From Hexactinellida sp. DTS-2022 (taxonomy: Eukaryota; Porifera; Hexactinellida), in NCBI GenBank assembly GCA_028753945.1, contig JAPNXP010000011.1, positions 1,426,001 to 1,490,000 on the forward strand: a stretch of 64,000 bases of DNA, written 5' to 3'. Position 1 is the first letter of the stretch. Each line of letters opens with the position of its first letter. Made by a program: the position numbers and the translations under genes. The notes beneath the pieces were generated by a model. That model was not told the DNA's origin, ran no database searches, and was given only the letters and a program-made list of their open reading frames with translations. This document shows positions 63,837-64,000 of the stretch, one piece after another.

Positions 63837-64000
63837 TGTCTTAGGTTAGGGCAGTGCCGGATTTAGAATGTTGTGGGCCTACGGCTAAGTCATTATCTGG
63901 TCCTATTTTTATCTCCTTGAATTTTCTAATGATAGTCCCTACTTGTACATATTACAGATAAACAATGTGGCTTTTCTTCACTAATAACTATAGTTACTAG
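63837..64000. other. Window edge; possible hAT end
   Basis: GGCAGTGCCGGATTTAGAATG and GTGGGCCTACGGC near 63851-63885 resemble the CAGTG-CGGATTTAG starts of hAT elements. The rest lies outside the window. Confidence 0.4.

Noticed and set aside
1-64000. tRNA, rRNA or small RNA genes
   Set aside because: I looked for A/B-box and cloverleaf-like stretches and conserved rRNA words and found none; a covariance-model scan would be decisive.

Overview
The window is animal nuclear DNA. It is AT-rich, genes are split by GT-AG introns, and the only recognisable host-type coding exon is an alpha-spectrin-like one at 39.9-40.5 kb. Almost everything else is transposable-element DNA. P-superfamily, Transib/RAG1-like, Ginger, hAT, pogo and Helitron elements together suit a metazoan invertebrate (a tunicate or cnidarian is plausible), but the species cannot be fixed from the sequence. 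I saw no rRNA, tRNA, operon or CRISPR array.

Layout. 0-9 kb: a broken BED-finger/hAT transposase relic, pogo-type MITEs, a P-derived foldback element (5.69-6.54 kb) and one stray unit of a satellite family. 9.06-17.39 kb: a four-level nest. An unclassified DNA transposon with about 0.67-kb inverted arms carries a zinc-finger protein pseudogene. In its right arm sits an element with CACAGTG ends and a 5-bp target duplication (Transib/RAG type); inside that lies a Helitron, and inside the Helitron a P element. 17.4-21.5 kb: AT-rich sequence, a hAT MITE and a second P-type foldback. 21.8-24.5 kb: a relic of a RAG1/Transib-like transposase, split by a MITE and a Helitron. 24.95-33.1 kb: a tandem array of about 0.84- and 1.43-kb units, each closed by a hairpin of about 115 bp. 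Inverted units of the same family fill much of 33.5-39.4 kb, with a 1.06-kb near-perfect palindrome at 34.83-35.90 kb. 39.9-40.5 kb: spectrin exon. 40.7-45.5 kb: nested MITEs, a Helitron and a pogo fragment. 46.1-49.3 kb: the longest P-type transposase pseudogene. 49.8-51.1 kb: a Helitron with two insertions. 53.56-63.36 kb: a P element with long inverted repeats and an exact 8-bp duplication, split by a 6.3-kb Ginger-like transposon encoding a D35E integrase, a GPF module and an OTU protease. 63.7-63.84 kb: the end of a LINE reverse-transcriptase ORF.

How it fits together. None of the transposase genes is intact; each has stops, frameshifts, deletions or insertions. Several insertions can be ordered because a paired repeat arm or a family consensus preserves the empty site. 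Three P-type transposase relics, two foldbacks and perhaps two other palindromic elements share long inverted repeats and CATG/CATA-type ends, so P-type elements appear to have shaped this locus repeatedly. Helitron ends here carry repeated GCGAAGC mini-hairpins.
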